Positions 62,931 to 64,000 of a stretch of 64,000 nt of DNA are shown piece by piece (position 1 is the first letter of the stretch; every line of letters begins with the position of its first letter). The translations under genes and the position numbers were made by a program. The DNA comes from Torymus aiolomorphi (Eukaryota; Arthropoda; Insecta; Hymenoptera; Torymidae). The DNA lies in assembly GCA_036365515.1 (NCBI GenBank), contig CM070877.1, positions 7,697,001 to 7,761,000 of the forward strand, read 5' to 3'. The notes beneath the pieces were generated by a model, which did no database searches, was not told the DNA's origin, and was given only the letters and a program-made list of their open reading frames with translations.

Positions 62931-64000
62931 TAGTTTTGCCAATTATCGCGGGCAGAGCGGAGAAGCTTTTCGAATAGCAAATAAAGTTAGTTTGCGGTGG
63001 CGGGTATCGGTCGGATGTGGATGGGCGGCATTGATTATGTGGAGGAATAGTTTATCGGTGCTTTTCAAGTGGAGTTTGGAGGAAGAGTTTAAATTGGTAT
63101 TTAAGCAGGGGGCTGAATGGCAAACGGCAAACAGTTAAAAGATGAAACAGTAAAAAACATGGTAAAACTCAATTTATTATCAGGCCAAATTACAGCACGA
63201 TCGTATCGTATTCGAATGTTGGAAATCTGTGGAACTTGCTGGAACGAGAGAATCCGTTGGTAAATTTTGTATGGTTTCCGATAAAATGTATAGCTTAGTG
63301 CAGAACGAACGGATATTCAGGATTTCCAATTATCTCAGAATTAGTGAATGCCATTGCAGAATTTTAAAACGTTCTACTTAAATCGGAAATCACAGTAATT
63401 TAGCAAATAAGAGATCCAAATAATGTATAAAGATTTCCATTTACTCTCTAATAATTGTGTGAATAAAGGAAGGAAAATATTACATAATAATTATATTGTA
63501 GTTGCTTTCTATAATGTTATTAAAATACAATTGAAAATAAGAATCTGAAGATCAAACAATCAAAAAAGTATAACAACGTTTTAACCCACTTTCGTTCCGC
63601 CGTTTCAAACCTTTTATACTTTTTTTCCCGTCCATATCAAAGGGAAAGAGCTCTACAGTAGTGAAGATTTTCGAAACTGGGTTTTCAACGTTATCTCGGA
63701 GTGGCTTTTGTTAACGCGACTGTTCACGTTTATAATTTTTCGTTAATATTTTTCATACTGCTGTTTTTACGCTAACTTATGATATTTATTTCAGATAAAT
63801 TGGGACAATTGTTTCCTCACGAATCATTACCAAAGAACCTTTTTTTTAAACTTTTCATTGCCAAAAATGTCACCAAAAAGCTTTTATTATACTTTTAAAA
63901 TTTATCTTGCGATTCTCGTAATAATTCGTTTCTTTCCTTCACTTTTGTTCCCTTATAAATCACTCTAAAGCATCTTTATTTTTCAAGACCAACCAAACGC
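62931..64000. other. Noncoding stretch to window end
   Basis: AT-rich unique sequence. No feature recognised. Confidence 0.4.

Overview
The window is eukaryotic nuclear DNA, almost certainly from an arthropod. The one coding gene I can support is split by spliceosomal introns with GT..AG borders. It is embedded in AT-rich DNA with CpG-dense islands, many microsatellites and many short foldback elements. The gene's domain layout matches the insect tubulin cofactor E-like family. A hymenopteran source (for example a parasitoid wasp) fits the base texture, but that is a guess.

The gene is TBCEL (Drosophila mulet family) on the + strand. It has seven coding exons between 16811 and 25129. All six junctions keep frame and give a 538-residue protein: leucine-rich repeats, an LRR cap, a ubiquitin-like domain, and a 27-glutamine tract just before the C-terminus. 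There is no CAP-Gly domain, which separates it from TBCE. The first visible exon starts at an acceptor (16798/16799), so at least one noncoding 5' exon should lie upstream. A strong core promoter at 488-521 (TATA box 30 bp before an arthropod initiator) followed by a candidate donor at 760/761 is one possible source, but linkage to TBCEL is unproven.

Region by region: 1-5200 holds three hairpin-type inverted repeats, a promoter and two terminal-inverted-repeat elements. 5200-16800 is noncoding, with a long CT tract, CpG-dense patches and possible regulatory clusters. 16800-25130 is TBCEL, with foldback elements in introns 1 and 4. 25130-37000 is noncoding apart from possible 3' UTR, a second foldback copy, a short hammerhead-like motif and a TA-flanked element. 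37000-37480 and 42960-43480 are CpG-dense and look like promoter or 5' UTR exons of another gene, perhaps on the + strand and running out of the window. The rest, to 64000, is noncoding with several element copies, a local tandem duplication and microsatellites.

The most distinctive feature is the number of short foldback and MITE-like elements. Several families have two copies in the window. One family ends in TTAA and forms an adjoining array inside TBCEL intron 4. I see no autonomous transposase, no complete tRNA, no rRNA, no CRISPR and no operon-like organisation.
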